Both the position numbers and the translations under genes were made by a program. The notes beneath the pieces were generated by a model that saw only the letters and a program-made list of their open reading frames with translations, was not told the DNA's origin and did not search any database. From positions 730,937 through 777,937 of the forward strand of contig CP136752.1 of the NCBI GenBank assembly GCA_033471095.1: a stretch of DNA of 47,001 nt. Reading direction: 5' to 3'. Shown piece by piece: positions 17,568-25,223 of the stretch. The stretch is from Nitrosopumilaceae archaeon AB1(1) (GTDB lineage Archaea; Thermoproteota; Nitrososphaeria; Nitrososphaerales; Nitrosopumilaceae). The first letter of the stretch is position 1; each line of letters starts with the position of its first letter.

Positions 17568-17586
17568 CTGTTAAGATAGCAAGACC
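17568..17586 (+). promoter_or_regulatory. Shared upstream box, copy 1
   Basis: CTGTTAAGATAGCAAGACC ends 39 bp before the ATG at 17626. The same 19-bp sequence with one change lies 40 bp before the ATG at 19546. Sequence and spacing are conserved while the rest of the leaders differ, suggesting an operator or promoter element. Confidence 0.55.
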
Positions 17587-17625
17587 TTGGAAATGCTTAT
17601 TAGTAAATTTTGAAAATTACAAATA

Positions 17626-17958
17626 ATGAATATTGATGTCTTTTGGAATTATTGTAAAGATATTCCCCAAAACACAGAAATGAAGACAAAACCTCGCAAT
17701 AAATTGTTTTATTTTGTGAAATTACGTACAAATATCCATATTCAAACAGGTTCTACAAAAAGTGATTCCATAATTACTAGATCTCAATGTGAGTATCTGT
17801 GGATGAGAAGAAAAGGGCAGTCTATCAAATCATGGGAACATACTTTGGTCAATGAAAATAACAGCATAGGTGTAACACCTTACATACGTGTAACATCTTA
17901 CATACGTGGATTGGTGTTTTATGTAATGGATCATACAGAGGATCAAATAACTGAATAG
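17626..17958 (+). CDS. Small unknown protein, paralogue of the 19546 product
   Basis: 110 residues, no membrane helix. It begins MNIDVFWNYCKD, has a central ITRSQCEYLWMRRKGQ and ends near SYIRGLVFYVMDHTED. The product of 19546 shows the same order: MNFEKYWYKLKK, ITKQQFEKVWNDFK and PEIRVLVIKHLIEH. An 18-bp in-frame duplication encodes VTPYIR-VTSYIR. Together with the shared upstream box this marks a duplicated gene pair. Function unknown. Confidence 0.5.
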   Translation: MNIDVFWNYCKDIPQNTEMKTKPRNKLFYFVKLRTNIHIQTGSTKSDSIITRSQCEYLWMRRKGQSIKSWEHTLVNENNSIGVTPYIRVTSYIRGLVFYVMDHTEDQITE

Positions 17959-18549
17959 TAATTTATTTTTCAAGATATTCTAGTTTAAATATATTATGAA
18001 TGAGATGAAAAATAAGCTCTAACCATATTCAGAAACAAATATTATAAAATATTGTAACATGTCAAATAACACTCTAACTCGGAATGTAGAATACATACTA
18101 TCTTTATTGAAAAAATACTAAGTTTAATTCTCTAATCTTAATTTGTGTCACATAATAATATTATGGGACAAAAATGTATGATCTCATGTCTAATGACTCG
18201 CAACGTATACTTTTCCATTATTTACACATGAAATTTTGGTGGACCTGACATCATATCAAAAATATGGCATAACAACGAAGTCATTTATATGAAAATACAA
18301 AACTTCGTTAGAATGTGAACAAAATATAAATATTTGAAGAATGTATGTTTACTCGTTTACTCTATCTCTTGTCATAGGTAATTTAATACGGATACATTGT
18401 GTAAATCATCAGTCACCTTACAGTCATAGAGTTGGTTCTGTTGCATCTTCGGGTGCTATTAATGATTCTGATAAATATGCTATAAAATATAGGTTACTTC
18501 TAAAAACGTCATGTGTAATTTTAAATATATTGACTTTTTAAATTTAATC
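17959..18549. other. Intergenic region before the AbiV-like gene
   Basis: About 590 bp without an intact gene. It holds a terminal-repeat-like GGTTCTGTTGCATCTTC at 18434-18450. A 20-residue frame at 18059-18121 is probably chance. The stretch before 18550 is AT-rich and could carry the AbiV promoter. Confidence 0.5.
18434..18456 (+). repeat. IS-type terminal repeat, left copy
   Basis: GGTTCTGTTGCATCTTCGGG followed by TGC matches, in inverted orientation and with two or three mismatches, the sequence ending at 20223. Similar ends (GGTTCTGTTGCA) are known from IS6-family elements. A third, shorter copy (GGTTCTGTTACATCTTC) lies at 19424-19440. Confidence 0.65.
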
Positions 18550-19323
18550 ATGTCTGATGGTTCTAAAATTCATATTTTCCATAGAGAGATATGGGATGGT
18601 ATTAGACATAGTTCAAAATATGCAAAATCTTTAATGGATCATAGTGACATATTGCGTAAAAATTGTGAATATCAGTCAGCGATTTCATTAGCATGTTTAT
18701 CTTTTGAAGAATCATCTAAATGTGCACAGCTATGTAAGTTTCATTTTGAGAAAAAAGACATTACAAAAGATTACTGGGATAATAATTTGCATAGTCATAA
18801 AGGGAAAACAAAATACTTTACCGAGCAATTATTATCACAGCAATCTTTGACTCGTGATGAATATGAGCAAACAATTAAGGGATTGAAAAATACTGCTATT
18901 ACCTATGATCAACAAACGTCATCACATTATGCGAATTTATTCAAGAAATTAGATATCTATGCTCGTAATTTTCACAAATTGAAATTATTATGTTTTTATT
19001 CTAATTGGGATGAAACCAATAAGAAATGGATTAGTTTTGAGGATATACCTGATAAAGAACATCTTGCTGATTTTGTTATAGATCATAGTAAAATGTTTCG
19101 TTATTTGAGTATGTTTAATGTTGAACGACTTGTTGTATCCGATTTTACGTTAGTACCAGATATAAAATATTGTAGCAAATGTAACAAAATCTGTATGGAT
19201 ACTGACAAATGTAGTAATTGTAATATTGTGCAATTGGATTCTGATTCTGAGGACAAGGATCAGGAGCAGTGTAACAAAGCAATGAATGATTTTATTAAAA
19301 ATTTTGCCCCAAAAATTAAATAA
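18550..19323 (+). CDS. AbiV-family-like protein with C-terminal zinc ribbon
   Basis: 257 residues from the ATG at 18550 (an in-frame ATG at 18511 would add 13). The segment CEYQSAISLACLSFEESSKC, with HA-type helices before and HKGKTKYF after, matches the HEPN-like AbiV pattern ((Y)xSAxxLAxLAxEExxK). AbiV proteins cause abortive infection by blocking translation in lactococci. The C-terminus carries CSKC...CSNC (about residues 209-227), a zinc ribbon I do not know from standard AbiV, then an acidic tail. It lies inside a pair of inverted IS-type ends and between two paralogous small genes. Confidence 0.65.
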   Translation: MSDGSKIHIFHREIWDGIRHSSKYAKSLMDHSDILRKNCEYQSAISLACLSFEESSKCAQLCKFHFEKKDITKDYWDNNLHSHKGKTKYFTEQLLSQQSLTRDEYEQTIKGLKNTAITYDQQTSSHYANLFKKLDIYARNFHKLKLLCFYSNWDETNKKWISFEDIPDKEHLADFVIDHSKMFRYLSMFNVERLVVSDFTLVPDIKYCSKCNKICMDTDKCSNCNIVQLDSDSEDKDQEQCNKAMNDFIKNFAPKIK

Positions 19324-19486
19324 TACTATAATCATGCAAACTTACATTTTGTATCAGTCCTCCACTTGTTACGACCTTCAATAATTATCTTTTTTCCTCA
19401 AACGATCTTTTGCCACAATACTAGGTTCTGTTACATCTTCAGGATCTAAACGTAAACAATATTAATAAAGATATCTCGATCTGGTA

Positions 19487-19505
19487 CTGTTAAGATAGCG
19501 AGACC
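19487..19505 (+). promoter_or_regulatory. Shared upstream box, copy 2
   Basis: CTGTTAAGATAGCGAGACC lies 40 bp before the ATG at 19546, mirroring 17568-17586. Only one of 19 bases differs. Confidence 0.55.
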
Positions 19506-19545
19506 CGTTCACAAAATGTAAATAATATGATAATGTTGGGAAGTT

Positions 19546-19914
19546 ATGAATTTTGAAAAATATTGGTATAAATTAAAAAAAGATACGAATGGTGAACCAG
19601 TACAAGTCGATACATTTAATGGTAAACCCACTGCTTATGATTTTAAATCAAGTAATAAAATAACTGGACATCCTACGGAATCTGGTAATGACTTTCTGTG
19701 TTATTATAAATTTGTGTCAGAAGATGAAGTAGTATTTACAACTTCTGTTGATGGGGAAGTTTCGATTACCAAACAACAATTTGAAAAAGTTTGGAATGAT
19801 TTTAAAGTATCAGACAAGACAACACGGTATGATAAAATACCATCTGATCCTGAGATTAGAGTATTAGTCATCAAACATTTGATTGAGCACATAAAACCTA
19901 ACACGATAGAATAG
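19546..19914 (+). CDS. Small unknown protein, paralogue of the 17626 product
   Basis: 122 residues, soluble, no Cys cluster. The central part has alternating strands (DFLCYYKFVSEDEVVFTTS) followed by a helix ITKQQFEKVWNDFKVSD and a C-terminal helix EIRVLVIKHLIEHIK. No known domain was recognised. The gene follows the shared box at the same distance as its relative. Confidence 0.5.
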   Translation: MNFEKYWYKLKKDTNGEPVQVDTFNGKPTAYDFKSSNKITGHPTESGNDFLCYYKFVSEDEVVFTTSVDGEVSITKQQFEKVWNDFKVSDKTTRYDKIPSDPEIRVLVIKHLIEHIKPNTIE

Positions 19915-19957
19915 ATAGATTTCATTTCCCAACATCTGAATTCTGAATCATGATTTT

Positions 19958-20195
19958 TCATTTGTTTTTCTCTGTGATTTTAATTCCTGCAACTTCTGCG
20001 GGTGTCATACCATTCAATGCACTATGCTTTTTTGTGAAATTGTAATACACTTTCATTCCCTCTAAAACGGGTGTATTTATTTTCTTAAGACCACGAAACA
20101 TTTTTTCACTATCTCTAATTTCAGCATTAAATCTTACCATCTTGTTGTTGTTTCTGTCTCGATAGATTTTGAATTTGTAGGAGAATGTGCTTGGT
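19958..20195 (-). pseudogene. IS6-type DDE transposase, C-terminal remnant
   Basis: The minus strand encodes YRDRNNKMVRFNAEIRDSEK, GLKKINTPVLEGMKVYYNF and KKHSALNGMTPAEVAGI. These are the end of a DDE transposase of IS6/IS240-like type: the NNxMxRxNxxxRDxEK segment carrying the last catalytic Glu, then the YYNFxxxHxxLxGxTPAExAGI tail. The N-terminal two thirds are missing. An IS-type terminal repeat follows within 5 bp on the 5' side, so the element has a large internal deletion. Confidence 0.8.
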
Positions 20196-20199
20196 GAGT

Positions 20200-20223
20200 G
20201 GCACTCGAAGATGCAACAGAATC
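20200..20223 (-). repeat. IS-type terminal repeat, right copy
   Basis: Read on the minus strand it is GATTCTGTTGCATCTTCGAG then TGCC, matching the left copy at 18434 in inverted orientation. It marks the 5' end of the truncated transposase element. Confidence 0.7.
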
Positions 20224-20266
20224 ATAAAGTTATCTGTTTATAGGCAAGAAACTTCTTATTTTATGA

Positions 20267-20443
20267 ATGAGTAAATCTATGTTAAAAATAGTTTACGTAT
20301 CAGAAAAAGGTCAAATCACAATACCTAGAGAAATTCAAAAACTACTTGGCATTAAAAAAGGAGATAAATTAATCCTTACTGCGAAAAACGAAAAAATCTT
20401 GATTCAAAAAGCTTACAACCATAAAAAAACACATGATGAATGA
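20267..20443 (+). CDS. SpoVT-AbrB domain antitoxin-like regulator
   Basis: 58 residues. SEKGQITIPREIQKLLGIKK followed by GDKLIL is the swapped-hairpin AbrB fold typical of MazE/VapB-type antitoxins, which bind their own promoter. The start is the second of two overlapping ATGs (20267); the first runs into a stop at once. It overlaps the next small ORF by 11 bp. No classic toxin gene follows, so it may be a solitary regulator. Confidence 0.85.
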   Translation: MSKSMLKIVYVSEKGQITIPREIQKLLGIKKGDKLILTAKNEKILIQKAYNHKKTHDE

Positions 20444-20534
20444 TTTTGATGATCTCTTACGATATTCTGAATTATCAGTTGCAAAATTATGGAATAATAA
20501 GAAAGACAACATTTGGGAAAAATATCTAGCCTAG
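20433..20534 (+). CDS. 33-residue partner peptide of the AbrB gene
   Basis: The frame starts with ATGATG and reads MMNDFDDLLRYSELSVAKLW, then NNKKDNIWEKYLA. Acidic-aromatic peptides of this form often follow archaeal AbrB genes. The overlap with the AbrB stop supports coupled translation. Role unknown, perhaps a cognate partner. Confidence 0.55.
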   Translation: MMNDFDDLLRYSELSVAKLWNNKKDNIWEKYLA

Positions 20535-20611
20535 TACAAAAGAGAAATCTGTCTTGTAAATTACTTTCTTCAACATGTATAATTATACTTTGTAATTTAT
20601 CATACTCAATT

Positions 20612-21832
20612 TTATTCTGAGGTTTGTATCCATCCTCTATTTTCTAAAACTTGAACATGTAATAAAAACACACAAACCTCCTCACCACCAAGTCTTAGCA
20701 TCTGAATACAATCACCTCTGCATTTGTCCAATTCTACCCCTTGAGTAATTCTCAATAGTTTGTCATCTCCTTCTTGTGGAGTACCACGCGAGTCTCTGTT
20801 ACTTGTCAATATGTACAAATCCCCATCTGGTCCAATAGTAGCATCACGTAATCTGCCGAACTCATTCAATATTGGTATACTTGATTTTACTACCCCACTA
20901 GTATCAACATCTATCACTCTCAAGTGCTTGCCGTATAGTGTTGCAACAATAAATTTACCACTCAAGGATTCTATATTTTCAGAGGTGTAAAACACTGCCC
21001 CTGATGGTGCCCATGTCTCATCTTTGGTATCTAATACTGGACGTATGGTATCATCAAATTCGTCTGTGAATATACTAGGCCAGCCATAATCCTGTCCTGC
21101 ATGTATGACATTTATCTCATCATGTGCTCTTTTGCCAAATTCTCCAGACGGTCCGTGCTCTGTAATTAGTAGTGTACCGTTATGATTCCAGTCTAACCCT
21201 TGAGGATTTCTGTGACCATACGAGTATACTGGAGAGTTTGTAAATGGGTTGTCCTGTGGTATGGTTCCATCAGGATTTATTCGTAGAATTTTCCCTGCCA
21301 GTGAGTTTATGTCTTGAGATAATTGTGGCTTTTGTGCATCTCCAGTAGTGATGTATAATTTTCCATCAGGTCCGAATTTTATTCGTCCTCCGTTGTGTAC
21401 GGCTGACCCTGGTATATCATCAATGATTGTTTGTTCATCTGATATGGTATCATTGATGAGGGTGTATCTTGTTACTTTGTTTTTGATGTCAAATATTTCT
21501 TGATACGTCATGTAGATATAGATGTAATTATTTTGTTGGAATGTTGGACTAGATGTTATTCCCAACAGACCTCCTTCTGTTGTGAATGGAAATCCGAGTA
21601 CAGGTATTTTAATTATACTGGTTCGGGATTGATTGATTATTATTAAATTTCCTCCTCTCTCAGAAATTATTATTCTGTCATCCGGGGTAAAGACTACTGA
21701 CCACGGAGCTTTTAAATCATTCACAATAGTTTCTGTTTGATACTCTGCTAATACTGGTTGAGTCGTGATTGTATAAATTAGAATTATTACTAGTATACTT
21801 GAAATGATTTTGGATAAAGACATTTCAAACAT
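20612..21832 (-). CDS. Secreted PQQ-dependent sugar dehydrogenase-like beta-propeller
   Basis: 406 residues. An N-terminal signal peptide (ISSILVIILIYTITTQPVLA) precedes a six-bladed glucose/sorbosone dehydrogenase fold: LKAPWSVVFTPDDRIIISER, GGLLGI, HNGGRIKFGPDGKLYITTGD, AGKILRINPDGTIP, GHRNPQGLDW and EHGPSGEFG followed by HDEIN. The last piece and the conserved His/Arg residues fit a PQQ and calcium site. It acts outside the membrane on sugars or other alcohols; the substrate is unknown. The last 40 residues (after LLRITQG) carry four Cys residues and look unlike the family end. It seems a metabolic gene within the island. Confidence 0.82.
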   Translation of the reverse strand: MFEMSLSKIISSILVIILIYTITTQPVLAEYQTETIVNDLKAPWSVVFTPDDRIIISERGGNLIIINQSRTSIIKIPVLGFPFTTEGGLLGITSSPTFQQNNYIYIYMTYQEIFDIKNKVTRYTLINDTISDEQTIIDDIPGSAVHNGGRIKFGPDGKLYITTGDAQKPQLSQDINSLAGKILRINPDGTIPQDNPFTNSPVYSYGHRNPQGLDWNHNGTLLITEHGPSGEFGKRAHDEINVIHAGQDYGWPSIFTDEFDDTIRPVLDTKDETWAPSGAVFYTSENIESLSGKFIVATLYGKHLRVIDVDTSGVVKSSIPILNEFGRLRDATIGPDGDLYILTSNRDSRGTPQEGDDKLLRITQGVELDKCRGDCIQMLRLGGEEVCVFLLHVQVLENRGWIQTSE

Positions 21833-22030
21833 ATATGATATTATTTAATCCATATTCAATGATAAATATATCTCAGTTTCATTAGATACTGAATCATTCT
21901 ACCTATTGTCTAGCTAGTTTCTGATTAGACATACTGTATGATAATCTCAGAGAGATCTATTATCTCGGAGCAGGATAAAAGCACGTTGGGAATCGTTGGT
22001 ATTGAGTATAAAATTTATATTTTATGTAGC

Positions 22031-22055
22031 GATACTTCCCTTTTAAGGAAGTATC
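22031..22055. promoter_or_regulatory. Perfect palindrome overlapping the AbiEi-like gene start
   Basis: GATACTTCC at 22031-22039 and GGAAGTATC at 22047-22055 form a perfect 9-bp inverted repeat with a 7-bp spacer. It ends exactly at the ATG (22056). A TATA-like TTTATATTTTAT lies at 22014-22025. AbiEi proteins repress their own promoters by binding such repeats, so this is a good operator candidate. Confidence 0.75.
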
Positions 22056-22865
22056 ATGACACAAAATATTAATTTAGAACTGAAACTATTACTCACTTTG
22101 GAAGAGAAAGAATTATCATCATTTACCATTAATGATGCAAAGGATATCCTAAAAACCTCATCATCTTCTGTGTGGCATGTTTTGTATAGATTGGTACAAA
22201 AGAGAAGAATACATCGAATCGAACGTGGCAAATATCTGTTAATTCCTGCCAAAGCTGGTGTAGAGGGGAATTGGTCTGAATATTTTCAAATACTATTACC
22301 AAATCTTATTGATGTTTATTATATTGGATTTTACACTGCTATGGATTATTGGAATATGACTGAACAAATCCCTCAAACTGTTTTCGTTGCAACCACTAAA
22401 AGAAAACAAGATTTAGAATTTGGCTATCAAAATTATAAATTCATAACATTATCTGAAAAGAAATTTTTTGGTTTTGTACAAGAGAAAATATACAAAGATA
22501 ACTATTTCAATATCTCTTCTAAAGAAAAGACAATCATAGATGGTCTAACACATCCTGAATATTGTGGAGGATTAGTAGAGGTTCTCAAGGCTATGTGGAA
22601 TGCACGTGAAGAACTTGATTGGGGAATAGTTGTTAAAATGGCAGAACAGATAAAAATTGATGTTGTTTTAAAACGATTAGGATATCTACTCTCAATTCTT
22701 GATATTGAAAAAAATATTTCAGAGGAAATTAAAAATAAAATAAATAAAACTTCCTATCATTATCTTGATTATACGACTATTGCACCCAAAGTTGAGACTT
22801 CAAAAGATTATAAGTTAATAATAAATAAATCAAAAACTAGGTTGCTTGATTGGATGGATAATTGA
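22056..22865 (+). CDS. AbiEi-family antitoxin-like transcriptional regulator
   Basis: 269 residues. The N-terminal winged helix (FTINDAKDILKTSSSSVWHV then LVQKRRIHRIERGKYLLIP) and the C-terminal part (YYIGFYTAMDYWNMTEQIPQ, FVATTKRK, ISSKEKTIIDGLTHPEYCGG) match the AbiEi/COG5340 layout of type IV antitoxins. The usual AbiEii nucleotidyltransferase toxin is missing: the next ORF, starting at the overlapping ATG 22865, stops after 21 residues. The gene is nearly leaderless behind the palindrome at 22031-22055. Confidence 0.82.
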   Translation: MTQNINLELKLLLTLEEKELSSFTINDAKDILKTSSSSVWHVLYRLVQKRRIHRIERGKYLLIPAKAGVEGNWSEYFQILLPNLIDVYYIGFYTAMDYWNMTEQIPQTVFVATTKRKQDLEFGYQNYKFITLSEKKFFGFVQEKIYKDNYFNISSKEKTIIDGLTHPEYCGGLVEVLKAMWNAREELDWGIVVKMAEQIKIDVVLKRLGYLLSILDIEKNISEEIKNKINKTSYHYLDYTTIAPKVETSKDYKLIINKSKTRLLDWMDN

Positions 22866-22930
22866 TGAATACTCAATCCTTTAAATCATTAGAAACTAAG
22901 GTCAAGAGATTATACGATGAATTCTATTGA
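22865..22930 (+). pseudogene. 21-residue ORF where the AbiEii toxin should start
   Basis: The ATG overlaps the AbiEi stop codon (TGATG), as expected for a coupled toxin gene, but the frame (MNTQSFKSLETKVKRLYDEF...) ends at TGA. No nucleotidyltransferase GS-D motif follows in any frame. It may be the remains of a deleted toxin, or chance. Confidence 0.35.
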
Positions 22931-23042
22931 ACTTGTAATAAATTTGTAATTTTTATGCCCTGAATTTACGTGAAAACACTGTGATTGTGTCTATTTATAA
23001 ACAAAGTCGTAATGTGTTGTTATTTTATAAAAAACAATAATC

Positions 23043-23087
23043 AAAAAAAAAAAAAAAAAAGAAATGTGGTTATCAATCTTGATAACC
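23043..23087 (-). terminator. Hairpin plus T18 terminator of the 23073 micro-gene
   Basis: On the minus strand GGTTATCAAGATTGATAACC (23087-23068, perfect 8-bp stem) is followed after 7 bases by 18 T residues (A18 at 23043-23060 on the plus strand). The hairpin overlaps the last codons and stop of the micro-gene. This is a strong intrinsic-type signal and argues that the short gene is transcribed. Confidence 0.75.
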
Positions 23088-23192
23088 ATCATATTCGTCA
23101 TTGTTTGGATTACATTGGTCGGAATGGTTGTCTAGGTCATCTTGGTCCCCAGTTCCACCATAACCACCAATGCTAATGTTGGTATTAGTCAT
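23073..23192 (-). CDS. 39-residue Gly/Asp/Asn-rich micro-protein
   Basis: The product begins MTNTNISIGGYGGTGDQDD and ends in NPNNDEYDGYQD. It is very acidic, with a glycine patch, one Cys and no hydrophobic helix. A TATA-like ATATAAAAT stands just before the ATG and a strong hairpin/T18 terminator overlaps the stop. Composition recalls the 13364 micro-ORF. Function unknown; a peptide with metal-binding or structural use is possible. Confidence 0.5.
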   Translation of the reverse strand: MTNTNISIGGYGGTGDQDDLDNHSDQCNPNNDEYDGYQD

Positions 23193-23368
23193 AATTTTAT
23201 ATGAATTTCATTTTATTAAAACCAATTGAGGAATTGCCTACTAATTTTTGAATATAGATTATAGGCCAATTCTATAAACCGCCTACTAAACTTTCACCTT
23301 GTTCAAACTGTGTTAATTTAAATCTATAATACAAATGACCTATATTTGACCATTAAATTTTATGTACA

Positions 23369-24394
23369 TTGACACGAACAAATTCATCAATTGATCGTCA
23401 AGATTTCATAATACATTTAATTTTAAAATTACCGGGTATAAACCAGAGCCAAATAAGAGATGCGCTTAAAAATAAAAATACAAAAGCGCATGCCACAGTA
23501 GATAAGGAGATTACAACATTACTTAATCTGGGATTAGTCAAATGCGTCAATAGGGGCAAAAGTAATCACTACTATATTGTAGGTGCAGAGAATTATGATT
23601 CACATTTACATGATATTATTAGGAAAATTAATGATATAGTTGCTAAAATTAAACCAATTATTCCAAATCATCAAAATGATTCCAAAGAGATTCTTTATAA
23701 CAGCCTAACAAGTATTCAAGCAAATCTACAACGAGCATATGGGCGTTTGATAGAAAACAAGAATGAATCTGACATAAGCGAATCTGAAGATTATTACCTT
23801 CACGATATTAACGAATATTCAATATACGAAATCGATGAAATCCAACAGTATGTTAATAAATCACAAGATCTTAATAAAGAAATTAAATCTTTAAAAGACA
23901 AACTACAAAAAGAAATTAAATCTTTAAGAGACAAACTACAAAAAAATATTTCAAATAAATTACAAAATCAAACAAAGAATCCTTCATGTAATGATATTAT
24001 TGTCATTCAGACCAAAATTAACAAGAATCTTGAGGATTTAGTACATTATGTAGATGTCATTCCTCGTATCATGAGCATGGAACAAGAGTATATACTTGAA
24101 AAATTATTATGTGAAAGTGTCATACCACACGAAGTTATGAAAAATATAGCATCACTAGCCAAAATAAAAAAAATTATGCATGATAAAAATATTCCTATAA
24201 CACATGATTTTGAATCTCTATTATCATATTTTCATAAATCTCTAAAACCGATAAAAAAAGATATGTTTATCCAAAAACTTGTAGATACAAAAAAATTTAC
24301 CAAAGAAGACGCAATTAATCTATTACATCGACAATCATTATTTACAATTAATGGCAATAAAATTTATCCAACATTTTCTTGGTTATTCAGATAG
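23369..24394 (+). CDS. Winged-helix protein with long coiled coil
   Basis: 341 residues from a TTG start; no ATG fits. Residues 8-70 form a winged helix (HLILKLPGINQSQIRDALKN then TTLLNLGLVKCVNRGKSNHY), as in archaeal MarR/ArsR-like regulators. Residues about 75-240 are helical, with a coiled coil containing two tandem copies of KEIKSL(K/R)DKLQK. The C-terminal part has no known motif. It is probably a DNA-binding regulator or structural protein; no target is visible. Confidence 0.6.
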   Translation: MTRTNSSIDRQDFIIHLILKLPGINQSQIRDALKNKNTKAHATVDKEITTLLNLGLVKCVNRGKSNHYYIVGAENYDSHLHDIIRKINDIVAKIKPIIPNHQNDSKEILYNSLTSIQANLQRAYGRLIENKNESDISESEDYYLHDINEYSIYEIDEIQQYVNKSQDLNKEIKSLKDKLQKEIKSLRDKLQKNISNKLQNQTKNPSCNDIIVIQTKINKNLEDLVHYVDVIPRIMSMEQEYILEKLLCESVIPHEVMKNIASLAKIKKIMHDKNIPITHDFESLLSYFHKSLKPIKKDMFIQKLVDTKKFTKEDAINLLHRQSLFTINGNKIYPTFSWLFR

Positions 24395-25223
24395 CCAATA
24401 TGACTAATATGTGGAAAACACAGATATTTCTCTCATCAATAATATGTAATAAATTTATGTAGACATTTTTAAATCTTAAGTTTTTATTTTTACCCTCTCT
24501 AAAATTTGGATACGTATAGAGTTTCATTTAAATCTCTTACCTATGTACTGTTAGATGAAAGAATATTTATTAAAATATAGTAGGTCTAGCTGATTACAAT
24601 ATAACTTCGGCTCGGACTCACAGTGGGTTCTGGTCTACAATTGATGGTAGAGATTTATCGGGTGCTTACTAAACCACTCCATTATTTTTTTATATGAAAG
24701 ACATTTAGACACAGCCGTATCTACTATGAAAACAATAATTACAGTGGTAGTGATTAACAAAGAATTGTAAGGATTAATGGTATTGATCAATGGCAACAGC
24801 AAAAAATTTGTAATTATGATAGATGAGGGAACACTTGTAATGCTTGATAATGCTATTTCCTTTGATTTTTTATTGAATTTTTTTTTATGCTCAAATAATT
24901 TTGAAATGAAAAAAGCTAGAGCTGGTACAGTAAGAATTAATCCTGATTCATAATTTTCCGGTATATTTAAAAAATTAAAGCTGTAGAATTCAATTGTATC
25001 AGTCCTTCTACAACTACACTTAGAATTACTATAATACTTTGTGCCGTTATGCGGTGTTTTATATCAACTAAATTTATTTTTTGAAATGGTTTCTGATTCG
25101 ATCATAATAACATCTTCTTATATTTCTAAACGTGATATATTTTGGAGTGGATCCTCTATCTCATATATCATAACTACCCATTACGTTTGACTAATTTATA
25201 AACCTTTAATTGTATTATTAATT
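24395..25223. other. Long gene-poor stretch before the GmrSD gene
   Basis: About 830 bp. A fragment at 24580-24673 reads GLADYNITSARTHSGFWSTI before a stop and resembles part of a decayed gene. A 58-codon frame is at 24777-24953. The last 40 bp contain TTTATAAACC (25195-25204), the likely TATA box of the next gene. Confidence 0.5.
24777..24953 (+). CDS. Doubtful 58-residue ORF
   Basis: An ATG-started frame encodes GNSKKFVIMIDEGTLVMLDN, then a hydrophobic FDFLLNFFL segment and a basic end (KKARAGTVRINPDS). It is not recognised and lies in gene-poor DNA. Either a small membrane protein or chance. Confidence 0.2.
   Translation: MVLINGNSKKFVIMIDEGTLVMLDNAISFDFLLNFFLCSNNFEMKKARAGTVRINPDS

Noticed and set aside
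18059-18121. 20-codon ORF in the AbiV upstream gap
   Set aside because: Too short, with no similarity or regulatory context.
22985-23176. Plus-strand ORF of 63 codons
   Set aside because: It contains a poly-lysine run from the A18 tract and lies opposite the micro-gene with its terminator; the minus-strand reading is better supported.
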